Source: Terriglobales bacterium (GTDB taxonomy: Bacteria > Acidobacteriota > Terriglobia > Terriglobales > Acidobacteriaceae). Taken from it: 64,000 nt of DNA. The position numbers and the translations under genes are program-made. Shown piece by piece: positions 1 through 7,888 of the stretch. How positions within the stretch are numbered: position 1 is the stretch's first letter; each line of letters opens with the position of its first letter. The stretch spans positions 124,001 through 188,000 of the forward strand of contig DASPRM010000025.1 of the NCBI GenBank assembly GCA_035624455.1, read 5' to 3'. The notes beneath the pieces were generated by a model, which ran no database searches, had not been told where the DNA came from, and saw only the letters and a list, made by a program, of their open reading frames with translations.

Positions 1-1
1 G

Positions 2-481
2 GGCTTGTTGCCGGACAAGCTCGATGAGCCGACGAGTGGCTGGTTCGCGAAGGTCGTGGGATTGCTCGCTCCGGCGGTTGATCGCCTGGAACAATTGCCG
101 CATCGAGCTCAACTCATTTTTCGCTACGACCCGGAGCATGCTCTGGTGCACGATGAGAACCCTCAAGTGCTCGCGGCGGCCACGTCAGAGACTGTGGTTG
201 AGTCGTTTGCACGCGCCGTTTGCTCGAACGGAGCGGACGAACTCACGCCGGAACGCTTCAAGGCGATCATGAACCAGGTGAAGGAGAAGTCCGGCGCAAA
301 GGGCAAAGACTTGTTTCATCCGGTGCGCATCATTCTGACCGGGTCGCATTCCGGACCCGACTTCGACAAGCTGATCCCCATTCTCGAAGAGGGCAGCCGC
401 TTGCCGCTTCCGCAGCACGTGAAGAGTGTGTGCGAGCGGGTGGAGGGGTTCATGAGCGCATGGAAGAAGCAGAGCGACTGA
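2..481 (+). CDS. gltX: Glutamyl-tRNA synthetase, C-terminal part (5' truncated by window)
   Basis: Only the last ~159 residues are present; the frame is open to the window edge, so the true start lies outside. The segment matches the anticodon-binding helical domain of bacterial GluRS: a helix-rich stretch, then the conserved block 'LFHPVRIILTG' followed by 'SGPDFDKLIPILEEG' near the C-terminus. The enzyme charges tRNA-Glu, and tRNA-Gln in organisms using the transamidation route. The catalytic HIGH and KMSKS motifs must lie upstream. The gene ends with TGA just before a palindromic intergenic repeat. A GluQ-type paralogue is unlikely because that lacks this domain. Confidence 0.9.
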   Translation, partial: GLLPDKLDEPTSGWFAKVVGLLAPAVDRLEQLPHRAQLIFRYDPEHALVHDENPQVLAAATSETVVESFARAVCSNGADELTPERFKAIMNQVKEKSGAKGKDLFHPVRIILTGSHSGPDFDKLIPILEEGSRLPLPQHVKSVCERVEGFMSAWKKQSD

Positions 482-500
482 TGCCGCAACAACTTTCGAT

Positions 501-592
501 GTCATCCTGAGCGAGGACGCGGCAAAACCCGGGGCCCCGGCAAACCCGCTGTTGGTTTGTTGGGGTGGAAGCCGCGTCCGAGTCGAAGGACC
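501..592 (+). repeat. REP-like palindromic intergenic element (copy 1)
   Basis: Begins GTCATCCTGAGCGAG and ends GAGTCGAAGGACC. Inside, GGACGCGGC (515-523) and GCCGCGTCC (571-579) form a perfect 9-bp inverted pair around a GC-rich centre. The end sequences match those of the two elements flanking the GIY-YIG gene at 43109-43169 and 43503-43562, so this looks like one dispersed family. It sits in the gap between gltX and the convergent SDR gene, where it may also act as a transcription end. Confidence 0.7.
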
Positions 593-668
593 TCGCGGTT
601 GTTCAATACTAGTCATCCTCTGCTTCTGATTCGTGAGAATTTCTGAAAAATCCGCGACCGAAACCAAC

Positions 669-1559
669 CTAGTCTGCCAGCGCCGCCTTCAGTGCCCCGC
701 TCAATTCCGGATATCGGAACTGGTATCCCACGGTCGTGAGTTTGGCGGGCATGGCGCGCTGGCTGGCGAGCAGAATCTCCTCGCCCATTTCACCAAAGGC
801 AAGCTTCACCGCGAATTCCGGCATGGGGAACATGGTCGGCCTGTGTAGGGCTTGTCCGAGCGTCTTGGTGAATTCAGCATTGGTTGCCGGATTGGGCCCC
901 GTGACATTCACCGGGCCTGAGACGCGAGCGTCGGTGAGCGCATGCTGGATCGCGCCGATGACGTCGGCGAGCTCGATCCAGCTCATCCATTGGCGCCCGC
1001 CGCCTACGCGTCCCCCAACGCCGAGCCGGAAGGGGGTGAGCATCTTGGCAAGTCCTCCGCCGATGCGGCTCAGGACGAATCCCGTTCGCAGGTGCACGGT
1101 GCGTACGCCGGCCGCTGCCGCAGGCTGGGCGGCCGCTTCCCACTGACGACAGACTTCCGCCAGAAATCCGGTCCCGGGAGGGCTGTTCTCGGTCAGGATC
1201 TCGTCGCCGCGCTCCCCGTAGTAGCCGACCGCCGAAGCACAAATTAATACCGCGGGCCGTTTTGATGCGCGCGCAATGCCGGAGGAGATGGTCTGCGTTC
1301 CCTGCGCCCGGCTGTTCTGAATGCGGCTCTTGATGGTTTCAGTCCACCGGGTCGCGATGCTCTCACCTGCAAGATGAACGACGGCATCGGAGCTTTCGAA
1401 CAATGAAGGGTCGATAGCGCCGTAGGGATCCCAGCCGACTTCATTGGGAGCGCTGGAATTGCGGCGAACAAGTCGCGTGACCTGGTGACCGCTTTTCTCC
1501 AGGGCTGTGACGAGTGCTGAGCCTATAAGCCCGCTGGCGCCGCTGACGATGATTCTCAT
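669..1559 (-). CDS. TIGR01777-family NAD-dependent epimerase/SDR protein
   Basis: A 296-residue protein opening with the Rossmann nucleotide-binding motif 'GASGLIGSAL' (about residues 6-15), followed by the family block 'SAVGYYGERGDE' (about residue 110) and the C-terminal region typical of the YfcH/SulA-like TIGR01777 family (extended SDR plus DUF1731). The start at 1559 is chosen over an upstream GTG because AGGAG lies just ahead and the Rossmann strand begins right after it. The substrate is unknown for this family; it is often annotated as an epimerase or cell-division inhibitor without direct proof. It is a single gene, convergent with gltX. Confidence 0.85.
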   Translation of the reverse strand: MRIIVSGASGLIGSALVTALEKSGHQVTRLVRRNSSAPNEVGWDPYGAIDPSLFESSDAVVHLAGESIATRWTETIKSRIQNSRAQGTQTISSGIARASKRPAVLICASAVGYYGERGDEILTENSPPGTGFLAEVCRQWEAAAQPAAAAGVRTVHLRTGFVLSRIGGGLAKMLTPFRLGVGGRVGGGRQWMSWIELADVIGAIQHALTDARVSGPVNVTGPNPATNAEFTKTLGQALHRPTMFPMPEFAVKLAFGEMGEEILLASQRAMPAKLTTVGYQFRYPELSGALKAALAD

Positions 1560-1679
1560 TTCGGAATCTCCTGGCGGAAATGCACACAGAGACTGCGCTG
1601 GCCGTCCCAAAGTTACGATAGAGTTGGCATTAGAGGTTCAACAGCTTGCCATAGCTGCTGCACAGGATAGAGTAACCGT

Positions 1680-2285
1680 ATGCGATTTGTTCCGCACTGG
1701 CTGGTTGCGATTTTTGCTGGGCTCTCAATCTGTTCGTTGGCGGCAGCCCAGGCCGCGCCTGCCGCGCAATCGGCAGCGCCCGCGCCGGCTGCTTCGGCGA
1801 CCAGTCCGGAGCAGGCCGCCAGGTCGGAAGCGATTCAGCAGTTCATCGAAAAGAATTTTGGCCCGGATCTCAAATACGATCCTGCATTCGCCCCGTTTGT
1901 GGGCGACTTCGATGGGGACGGCGAAGAAGATGTAATCCTCATCGCACGCGGCAAGAATGTGATGGGGGCTGAAGGCCAGTTTCAGTATCGTGTCCAGGAT
2001 CCGTACGACGCCTACTACGGTTTCGGCAATGCCCGCATCATGGCGCAGTACACCACTGGAGGTCCGCAGGAGCGGCACTTTCTGGTCGTACACGGATGGA
2101 AACTGCAGACGCCCAAGGCCAAGTTTGTGCTGGTCAATGTTCCCTTCGAGCAGGCAGCCATGTCGCACGCGACTCTCAAGAAGAAGATGGTTTCGGCGAT
2201 AACCACACACGAGGCGGCGGGGCTTTCGGCGCTGATTTTCTTTGACGGGAAGAAGTACCGCTGGGAACCGATTGGGATGGATTAG
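1680..2285 (+). CDS. Secreted protein with DFDGDGEED calcium-loop-like motif
   Basis: A 201-residue protein with an N-terminal signal peptide (hydrophobic stretch ending near 'SLAAAQA'), then an Ala/Pro-rich linker and a mature domain. The sequence 'VGDFDGDGEEDVIL' (about residue 80) resembles the Ca-binding loop of FG-GAP/EF-hand-like repeats, but only one copy is present. No enzyme motif is recognised. It is likely exported to the periplasm. The intergenic start region carries no strong Shine-Dalgarno. Function unknown; conserved acidobacterial secreted proteins of this type exist, to my recollection. Confidence 0.7.
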   Translation: MRFVPHWLVAIFAGLSICSLAAAQAAPAAQSAAPAPAASATSPEQAARSEAIQQFIEKNFGPDLKYDPAFAPFVGDFDGDGEEDVILIARGKNVMGAEGQFQYRVQDPYDAYYGFGNARIMAQYTTGGPQERHFLVVHGWKLQTPKAKFVLVNVPFEQAAMSHATLKKKMVSAITTHEAAGLSALIFFDGKKYRWEPIGMD

Positions 2286-2370
2286 GGTGCGTGCACTGCA
2301 GTCGCTTGGATCCGTTCTCTTTATCGGTTCGGCTTTTAACACAATTCCATGATTACGTCATTGTGCTCTC

Positions 2371-2583
2371 TTGCCGTACTTAGGGGGAGGAGGCTTCCCC
2401 TGGGTTGGCTTCCTGGCGCTGCTCGCAATACTCATTTACCAGCTAGCTTCGAGAAAACTGCTTAACTTGCGATGGGCGGTCTGGGCCACCAGGCGCACAC
2501 GACCCAGAACCTACTGGACCGTAATGAGCATTTACGCGCTGGTGGTTTTAGCTGGTTTGTACCTCGGTTGGATCACATCATAA
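2371..2583 (+). CDS. Small two-TM membrane protein, unknown
   Basis: A possible 70-residue protein with two clear hydrophobic helices, 'WVGFLALLAILIYQLA' and 'WTVMSIYALVVLAGLYLG', separated by a basic arginine-rich loop, which predicts an inner-membrane hairpin with the loop in the cytoplasm. The start is uncertain: the frame has only TTG near 2371, and a purine-rich GGGGGAGGAGG tract lies inside the first codons, so a slightly later non-ATG start could be used. No family is recognised. Confidence 0.45.
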   Translation: MPYLGGGGFPWVGFLALLAILIYQLASRKLLNLRWAVWATRRTRPRTYWTVMSIYALVVLAGLYLGWITS

Positions 2584-2700
2584 GCGTGCCGAACTGTTGT
2601 ATCCCACCCGGGACTCCGGCGCTCAGGTGCTTGACTCGTTACCGGTGTCTCACGACCTTCGTTCCGAGACTGTAGCGTTCACGGCAACGATAATTCTGGA

Positions 2701-3282
2701 ATGCTTCGACCAAGCAATTTTGTAGCGGCGATGATACTCGCCATGCTCGGCATCACCGCATCTGCCCAATCTACTTCACCGCGTTCCAACACAGCATTGG
2801 ACAGTATCCTGGTCTGCGGAGACGGTTTCGTTTTTGCGCTGAAGGAGCCGCAGAGCTGGCGCTGCATTTGAGGGCAGCGCGCAACTCAGTACCAGGCTAA
2901 TGCCGTGCTATTTCCGAGTTCAGCAGACTCACGAGCGCACCGCGTTGAGATCCGCGTCCGGGTTAATAAGAAGGTGGACGAGAACACGCTCGAGGATTTG
3001 AATTCCGATATGCGCCAATACAAGAAAGAATACCCAAAGGTGCAGTTTGCTGCCTTAGACGTAGCTCATCCCGAATATCGGACCCACGCAAAACTGTTCC
3101 TGTTTCCAGGCGACTTCTACGACTACGTTGCTTATCTCAACCCTGGACCAAATTCCTGGTTCACTCTCTCGGTTTCGATGACAAAGGAGAAGGTTCCTGC
3201 AACTCAGGACGAACTGGCTGCCTATGCAAACGTGCTCAAGTCGTTGTACGTTCCCGCTGGCAAGTCTTCGCAAACACATTGA
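2701..3282 (+). pseudogene. Secreted protein gene interrupted by an in-frame TGA (2869-2871)
   Basis: An ATG at 2701 opens a frame with a good signal peptide (hydrophobic core, cleavage near 'ITASAQ') and the start of a mature domain ('DGFVFALKEPQSWRC'). It stops at TGA 2869-2871, then continues in the same frame without a further stop to 3282 with a plausible folded segment ('HRVEIRVRVNKK', 'FYDYVAYLNPG', 'AAYANVLKSLYV'). The two halves read like one ~190-residue exported protein. The simplest reading is a nonsense mutation. Readthrough or selenocysteine is possible in principle, but the hairpin downstream (2888-2909) has a UAAU loop without the usual G, so support is weak. Family not recognised. 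Confidence 0.55.
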
Positions 3283-3413
3283 CATCTCAACCAGATTTTT
3301 CAGAAAGCAATTGGTTGTGTCCCCGGGTTCTGGATCGTCCACCCAACCATACCGCATGACTTCCCATCCAACTTCGTGATAGAAGTTTCTGCCAGCCTCA
3401 CAGGCATTCCAAC

Positions 3414-4139
3414 ATGACTTCTGAACTGAGTGGTTCCGGCATTTTGCCGGGCGCGTGCCAAAAATTGCAGAGCAGGAAATCCAAGCTACTTTTGGCCATG
3501 TTGGGCCCGCTGGTCATTCTGGCGACCCTCGCCTACGCCGCCAAGCAGTACACGCCGCCGCGCATCTATAACGCCAAAACCTATCCCGCGCGCGACGAGC
3601 ATCCGATGGAAAAGATCACCGTTGCTGGCGATCCCTACGATCTGCAGGAGAAGGAGGAGGCCGCGTTCCATCTCAAGTACAAGGAGAACGGGTTCCTGCC
3701 GATCCTGCTGGTCATATCGAATGATGGAGACGCGCCCATCTCGGTGTTGAACCTGAAAATCGAATATGTGACCGGAACGCGCAAGGCGAAGCTGCTGCCG
3801 GCGACCGAAGACGACTTGTATCGGCGGTTTTCGCATTTGGAGCGCCGGGGCGACGAGCCCAGCCGCAATCCCACACCCATTCCGCTGCCCCGCAAGGGAC
3901 CGAAAACCGGTGTCTCGGCGGAAGGACGGGACGAATTTCAGGCCTCCATGTTCAAGGCAAAGGCCGTGGAGCCACATGAAAACCAGGCCGGGTTCGTGTT
4001 TTTCGATGTTGAGGGCATCTCGCAGCCCCTGGCAGGCTCGCATTTGTATGTTTCCGGTCTCAAAGACAACAATGGCCAGGAGCTGATGTACTTCGAAATC
4101 CCCATGGAGAAGTACCTGACGTACCAGCCGGTGAAGTAG
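3414..4139 (+). CDS. Membrane-anchored protein of unknown function
   Basis: A 241-residue protein with a basic N-terminus and one transmembrane segment at about residues 24-41 ('LLLAMLGPLVILATLAYAA'), followed by a ~195-residue domain predicted to be outside the membrane. The domain is rich in beta-strand-like segments ('GFLPILLVISNDGDAPISVL', 'ENQAGFVFFDVEG', 'GSHLYVSGLK'), giving an immunoglobulin-like impression. No catalytic motif is visible. The ATG at 3414 is the only reasonable start. It is not obviously in an operon. The function cannot be assigned. Confidence 0.7.
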   Translation: MTSELSGSGILPGACQKLQSRKSKLLLAMLGPLVILATLAYAAKQYTPPRIYNAKTYPARDEHPMEKITVAGDPYDLQEKEEAAFHLKYKENGFLPILLVISNDGDAPISVLNLKIEYVTGTRKAKLLPATEDDLYRRFSHLERRGDEPSRNPTPIPLPRKGPKTGVSAEGRDEFQASMFKAKAVEPHENQAGFVFFDVEGISQPLAGSHLYVSGLKDNNGQELMYFEIPMEKYLTYQPVK

Positions 4140-4224
4140 AAGCTCAGACGATTCGGCAGCCGCGGGGCGGAGCTTATGTAGCGTGCTGCGCCCGCCCAGT
4201 GATTACATGCACGTGGGGAAATCA

Positions 4225-4432
4225 ATGCTGATCAATGTCGCGATCGACAGCCGACTTTTGCAAGAAGCGCAAAGGCTGGGCGGGCACCGCACCAGGCGAG
4301 GAGCGGTTACTGCCGCTCTTGGGGGAGTACATCGCACGGCGAAAGCAACGAGAGATCCTGACGCTATTTGGCAAAATTGACTACGAACGCACCTACGACT
4401 ACAAACGGGAGCGCAAAGGCACGAGGGTGTGA
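4225..4432 (+). pseudogene. vapB: VapB-type antitoxin, frameshifted in a G5 run, no toxin partner
   Basis: The first frame encodes the VapB N-terminus ('INVAIDSRLLQEAQRLGGHR', then 'TRRGAVTAAL'); the next frame supplies its C-terminus ('GEYIARRKQREILTLFGKID'). The junction is the five-G run at 4321-4325: removing one G restores a single ~68-residue ribbon-helix-helix antitoxin of the PF09957 type. No PIN-domain (VapC) gene follows; the next 200 bp are non-coding. It therefore looks like a decayed or orphaned toxin-antitoxin remnant. A sequencing or assembly error in the homopolymer is the main alternative. ATG 4207 is an alternative start in frame. Confidence 0.75.
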
Positions 4433-4513
4433 TGTGCTACGAAAGACGCATATTTGATCTGCTTTAGGCCCAACGCTCGTCCTGTGTTACCGGCAGGCGT
4501 TACCAGCCGCCAC

Positions 4514-4541
4514 TTGCGCTTTCTTATTCCGGAGCTACAAT
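4514..4541 (+). promoter_or_regulatory. Candidate sigma-70-like promoter for panBC
   Basis: TTGCGC (4514-4519), a 16-bp spacer and TACAAT (4536-4541) lie about 90 bp upstream of the panB GTG start. The match is moderate and no operator is apparent. Confidence 0.4.
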
Positions 4542-4631
4542 AGTGTTGCTCGCATCTGTATGCGTTAGGGGCTGCCACCTGGCGGCCGGAACAGGCGGTA
4601 TCCGCAAGGCGGAACTGCACTGGAGGTTACA

Positions 4632-5519
4632 GTGAGCATCACATCCATCGGCGAAAGCCGTCTGAAAGTCACCCCTCTTACCCTTCGCGAAAAGAAACAG
4701 CACCGTGAACCCATCACCTGTCTGACGGCCTATGACTACGCCACCGCCCGCCTGGTAGATGAGGCCGGCATCGATATCGTGCTGGTCGGAGACTCGTTGG
4801 CGCAGGTCGTGCTGGGCTATGACAGCACCCTGCCCGTCACCATGGACGAAATGGTCCACCACACGCGCGCCGCTCGCCGGGCGGTAAAGCGCGCGTTGCT
4901 GGTGGCCGACATGCCTTATGGCGCCTACCATGCCAGCATCGAAGAAGCTGTCCGCAATGCCACGCGCTTCATCAAGGAGGGCGGGGCCGAGGCGGTGAAG
5001 CTGGAGGGCGGCGAGAAGCGCTCGGAGTTGGTTCGGCGCATGCTCGATGCCGAGATCCCAGTAATGGGCCACATCGGCCTGACCCCGCAATCGGTGAACG
5101 TGATGGGCGGGTACAGGGTGCAGGGCAAGACGCTGAGCGCCGTTGAGCAACTCATGCGCGATGCCGTGGCGCTCGACCGGGCCGGCGTTTTCAGCATTGT
5201 CCTGGAAGGCATGCCGCGAGAGGTGGCCGCCATGATCACTGCCGAGGTCTCCGCTCCAACCATCGGGATAGGAGCTGGTCGGGACTGCGATGGGCAGGTG
5301 CTCGTGATCCATGACCTGCTTGGCCTGACCTTCACGCCGCCCGCCAAGTTTGTGCGGCGCTATGCTGATGTGCGCGGAGTGATCAGCGAGGCGCTTCAGG
5401 CTTACAAGGCGGATGTCGTCTCCGGGCAGTATCCTGGGGAGCACGAGTCCTATCACCTGCCCAAGGAAACGCAGGCGGTGCTGGAAACGATCAACGAGCG
5501 CAAGCGGGCGATGCGGTGA
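4632..5519 (+). CDS. panB: 3-methyl-2-oxobutanoate hydroxymethyltransferase (ketopantoate synthase)
   Basis: Transfers a hydroxymethyl group from 5,10-methylene-THF to 2-oxoisovalerate, the first committed step to pantothenate and CoA, in the cytoplasm. The protein is 295 residues, slightly longer than E. coli PanB. Family motifs are present: 'LTAYDYATARLVDEAGID', 'VGDSLAQVVLGYDSTLPVT' with the metal-binding Asp, 'MPYGAYHAS', 'VKLEGG' and 'VMGHIGLTPQSV'. The GTG start at 4632 follows the Shine-Dalgarno TGGAGGT at 4621-4627. panC follows 108 bp downstream on the same strand, so the pair probably forms an operon, although the gap allows separate control. Confidence 0.97.
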   Translation: MSITSIGESRLKVTPLTLREKKQHREPITCLTAYDYATARLVDEAGIDIVLVGDSLAQVVLGYDSTLPVTMDEMVHHTRAARRAVKRALLVADMPYGAYHASIEEAVRNATRFIKEGGAEAVKLEGGEKRSELVRRMLDAEIPVMGHIGLTPQSVNVMGGYRVQGKTLSAVEQLMRDAVALDRAGVFSIVLEGMPREVAAMITAEVSAPTIGIGAGRDCDGQVLVIHDLLGLTFTPPAKFVRRYADVRGVISEALQAYKADVVSGQYPGEHESYHLPKETQAVLETINERKRAMR

Positions 5520-5627
5520 GCGCGGTCGTCTGCAACGGTCACGTTGTCGCAAGAATCTTTAGGGTGGCCCACTCTCGCCGTCTTCTGACCAGGGTGGCGT
5601 AGTTTCGCTTTGCTAACAACTACCTCC

Positions 5628-6473
5628 ATGCGCGCCATCGAATCCCTGGAGCAGATGCAGTCTGTCTGCCGTGACGTGCGCCGCAGCGGAAAACGGCTCG
5701 GCCTCGTGCCTACTATGGGAGCCCTTCACGAAGGACACTTATCGCTGGTGCGTGCCGCGCGGGCGCAGTGCGATGTTGTGGCCGTGTCTCTGTTCGTGAA
5801 TCCGCTGCAGTTCGGGCCAAAAGAGGACTATTCGAAATATCCGCGAACGTTCGAGCGCGACCGTGCGTTGCTGGAAGCGGAAAGAGTTGATCTTTTATTG
5901 GCTCCGTCCGCCCAGGCCATGTACCCCCCAGGTGCCAGCACATTCGTCGAAGTCGCAGGCTTGAGTGACAAACTGGACGGCAAGTCGCGTCCCGGACATT
6001 TCCGCGGCGTCGCTACCGTCGTAGCCAAACTCTTTCACATCGTGCAGCCCGATCTGGCGTTTTTTGGACAGAAGGATGCGGCGCAATTGGCGATCATTCG
6101 TCGGATGGTCCGCGATCAGAATATGGACGTGCAGATCGTCCCTTGTCCGATCGTGCGTGAGCCGGATGGGTTAGCTATGAGCTCGCGCAACCAGTATCTC
6201 AGTGGGGACGAGCGGAAAAGAGCGACGGTGCTGTACCGGTCACTCTGTCAGGTACGCTCGCTGTTTGATCGCGGAGAGCAGCAGTCGGAACCGTTGATCG
6301 AATGTGGTAAGCGGACGATCGCGGAGGAACCTGCGGCACGCTTGGATTATTTCGCCATCGTTGATCCAGATACGCTGGATCCGGTAAACGAAGTTTCGCG
6401 TGGTGCGCTGGTCGCTGTGGCAGCATGGGTGGGGAGCACGAGGCTGATCGATAACATTTTTTTGCCCGGGTAG
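5628..6473 (+). CDS. panC: Pantothenate synthetase (pantoate-beta-alanine ligase)
   Basis: Condenses pantoate with beta-alanine using ATP via a pantoyl-adenylate, the last step of pantothenate synthesis. The 281-residue protein has all family signatures: 'VPTMGALHEGHLSLV' with the HxGH nucleotide motif, 'PLQFGPKEDYSKYPR', 'FGQKDAAQLAIIRRMV' and 'MSSRNQYLS' (KMSKS-like). ATG 5628 was chosen because the family begins a few residues before the first conserved strand; an in-frame TTG lies at 5610. No strong Shine-Dalgarno is visible. It lies downstream of panB. Confidence 0.97.
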   Translation: MRAIESLEQMQSVCRDVRRSGKRLGLVPTMGALHEGHLSLVRAARAQCDVVAVSLFVNPLQFGPKEDYSKYPRTFERDRALLEAERVDLLLAPSAQAMYPPGASTFVEVAGLSDKLDGKSRPGHFRGVATVVAKLFHIVQPDLAFFGQKDAAQLAIIRRMVRDQNMDVQIVPCPIVREPDGLAMSSRNQYLSGDERKRATVLYRSLCQVRSLFDRGEQQSEPLIECGKRTIAEEPAARLDYFAIVDPDTLDPVNEVSRGALVAVAAWVGSTRLIDNIFLPG

Positions 6474-6561
6474 ACCTGTCGCGGATTTTGCCAGCTCCCA
6501 GTTAGCGCCGAAAAAAGCGGCGCGAACGTGGCGAACCCTCAAGATTTTCGTCCGGCAAGAC

Positions 6562-7293
6562 TCACCGCTGACTCCTCGGATCTGCAGGCGCTCTCTTTCC
6601 CGAGACGAATGGGTTTCCGGCGATGATGTAGCGCAGTGGATGCGCAACGGCCTTGGTGATTCCGATGCGTGGGCCTACCACCACGCGAGGCGAAGCATAG
6701 CCGTCGTCAACGATCTGCAGATCGGATGTCGGCGAGGTCAGGTCTTTGTCGTTGTCGCGCAGCCGCGTGACCCCAAATGCTTCTGCCAGCCGGCCAGGCC
6801 CCGAGGTCAACAGACGCAAACTCGCCGGCTTTCCCCGGTCGATTGAAATTCCACGCTGTTTGGCCATCCACTCGATTCCAGCAATTGGTTCCAGAGCGCG
6901 AAACAAAACCCCACCCGCGATGCCATCGGGCTCGCAGGAGACATTCAGGCAATAATGATTGCCATAGATGAAATATACGTAGGCTCGGCCGGGCGGTCCG
7001 AACAGGACATAATTGCGCGCGGTACGCCCGGCGGCCGCATGAGCAGCCGGATCGTTTTCCCCAAGATAGGCCTCGACTTCCACGATCCGCCCAGCCAACA
7101 CTCGCCTGGCTTCGCGGCGGATGAGAACCTTGCCCAGCAGGTCACGCGAAACCAGGCGTGGCTCACGGGCGTAAAAATCGGCTGACAAAATTTGGTCCCC
7201 TGTGGCGTGCGAACCCGGCTCCGGCTCCCGGTACGGTACGATGGCAGACTTCCATGAGGCCAGTTTTGTAATCGGCTTGACTCTTGGGCGCAT
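6562..7293 (-). CDS. 3-methyladenine DNA glycosylase (AAG/MPG family)
   Basis: A 243-residue member of the alkyladenine glycosylase family, which flips out and excises alkylated purines in base-excision repair. The core runs from 'ARDLLGKVL'-like sequence ('SRDLLGKVLIRR') through 'VEVEAYLGENDPAAHA', holding the catalytic Glu and the YxGxxDxAxH motif, to 'GRAYVYFIYGNHYCLNV' and 'LTSGPGRLAEAFGV'. The N-terminal ~30 residues are variable. The start at 7293 is ATG. Divergently transcribed from the next gene across 55 bp, so both promoters share that gap. Confidence 0.95.
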   Translation of the reverse strand: MRPRVKPITKLASWKSAIVPYREPEPGSHATGDQILSADFYAREPRLVSRDLLGKVLIRREARRVLAGRIVEVEAYLGENDPAAHAAAGRTARNYVLFGPPGRAYVYFIYGNHYCLNVSCEPDGIAGGVLFRALEPIAGIEWMAKQRGISIDRGKPASLRLLTSGPGRLAEAFGVTRLRDNDKDLTSPTSDLQIVDDGYASPRVVVGPRIGITKAVAHPLRYIIAGNPFVSGKRAPADPRSQR

Positions 7294-7348
7294 CTCAGAA
7301 CACTGATCGGAGCTGGTACCAGCTCCGAAACTTCACCTGGAGGAGAAC

Positions 7349-7888
7349 ATGAGCATCCGACGTCTGACCACCGCCTTGTTAGTGATTCTAATGGGAGCGC
7401 TGGCAACGCGAGCGGTAGAGATTCCTGCGGGAACGAAAATCACGGTGCGAGTGAATAGCGAAATCAGCTCAGGAAAGGCTGAAGCTGGCCAGATCTTCGA
7501 GGGCACGTTGGCCAAGAGTCTGGTGGTCAACGGAACGACGATCGCGAAATCGGGAGCACCGGCGCAGCTCAAGGTGACCAACGCAAAATCGAGTGGACGG
7601 CTGCATGCCCCGGGACAGTTGAGTGTCCGGCTGATCTCGGTGCATGGAAGAAAGGTGAGCACCAATTCCCTCGCGCGCACCGGGAAGAGCCATACGAAGA
7701 GCAACGTCACCAAGATTGGCGGAGGAACGGCAGCGGGAGCGCTGATCGGAGGACTCGCGGGTGGCGGAAAAGGCGCAGCGATTGGCGCTGGCGTTGGGGC
7801 AGCAGGAGGAACCGGCGTGGCTGCTGCCACCGGGAAAGAAGAGGCAATCATTCCCGCCGAGAGTGCGCTGACGTTTACGACGCGATAG
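7349..7888 (+). CDS. Secreted glycine-zipper protein, unknown
   Basis: A 179-residue protein with a signal peptide (residues ~1-23), a beta-rich N-terminal domain ('PAGTKITVRVNSEISSGKAE', 'GQIFEGTLAKSL') and a C-terminal glycine zipper ('AAGALIGGLAGGGKGAAIG'). The zipper suggests a membrane-inserting or oligomerising helical hairpin in the envelope. A good Shine-Dalgarno (GGAGGAG) precedes the ATG. Proteins with this two-part layout are common in Acidobacteriota, to my knowledge without an assigned function. Confidence 0.75.
   Translation: MSIRRLTTALLVILMGALATRAVEIPAGTKITVRVNSEISSGKAEAGQIFEGTLAKSLVVNGTTIAKSGAPAQLKVTNAKSSGRLHAPGQLSVRLISVHGRKVSTNSLARTGKSHTKSNVTKIGGGTAAGALIGGLAGGGKGAAIGAGVGAAGGTGVAAATGKEEAIIPAESALTFTTR

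Noticed and set aside
2869-2909. SECIS-like hairpin after the TGA at 2869
   Set aside because: The stem is bulged and the apical loop is UAAU with no G; the surrounding residues show no Sec/Cys redox motif, so selenocysteine is not claimed here.
4524-5552. Long open frame on the minus strand over panB
   Set aside because: Fully antisense to panB and rich in His/Arg as expected from a high-GC shadow frame.
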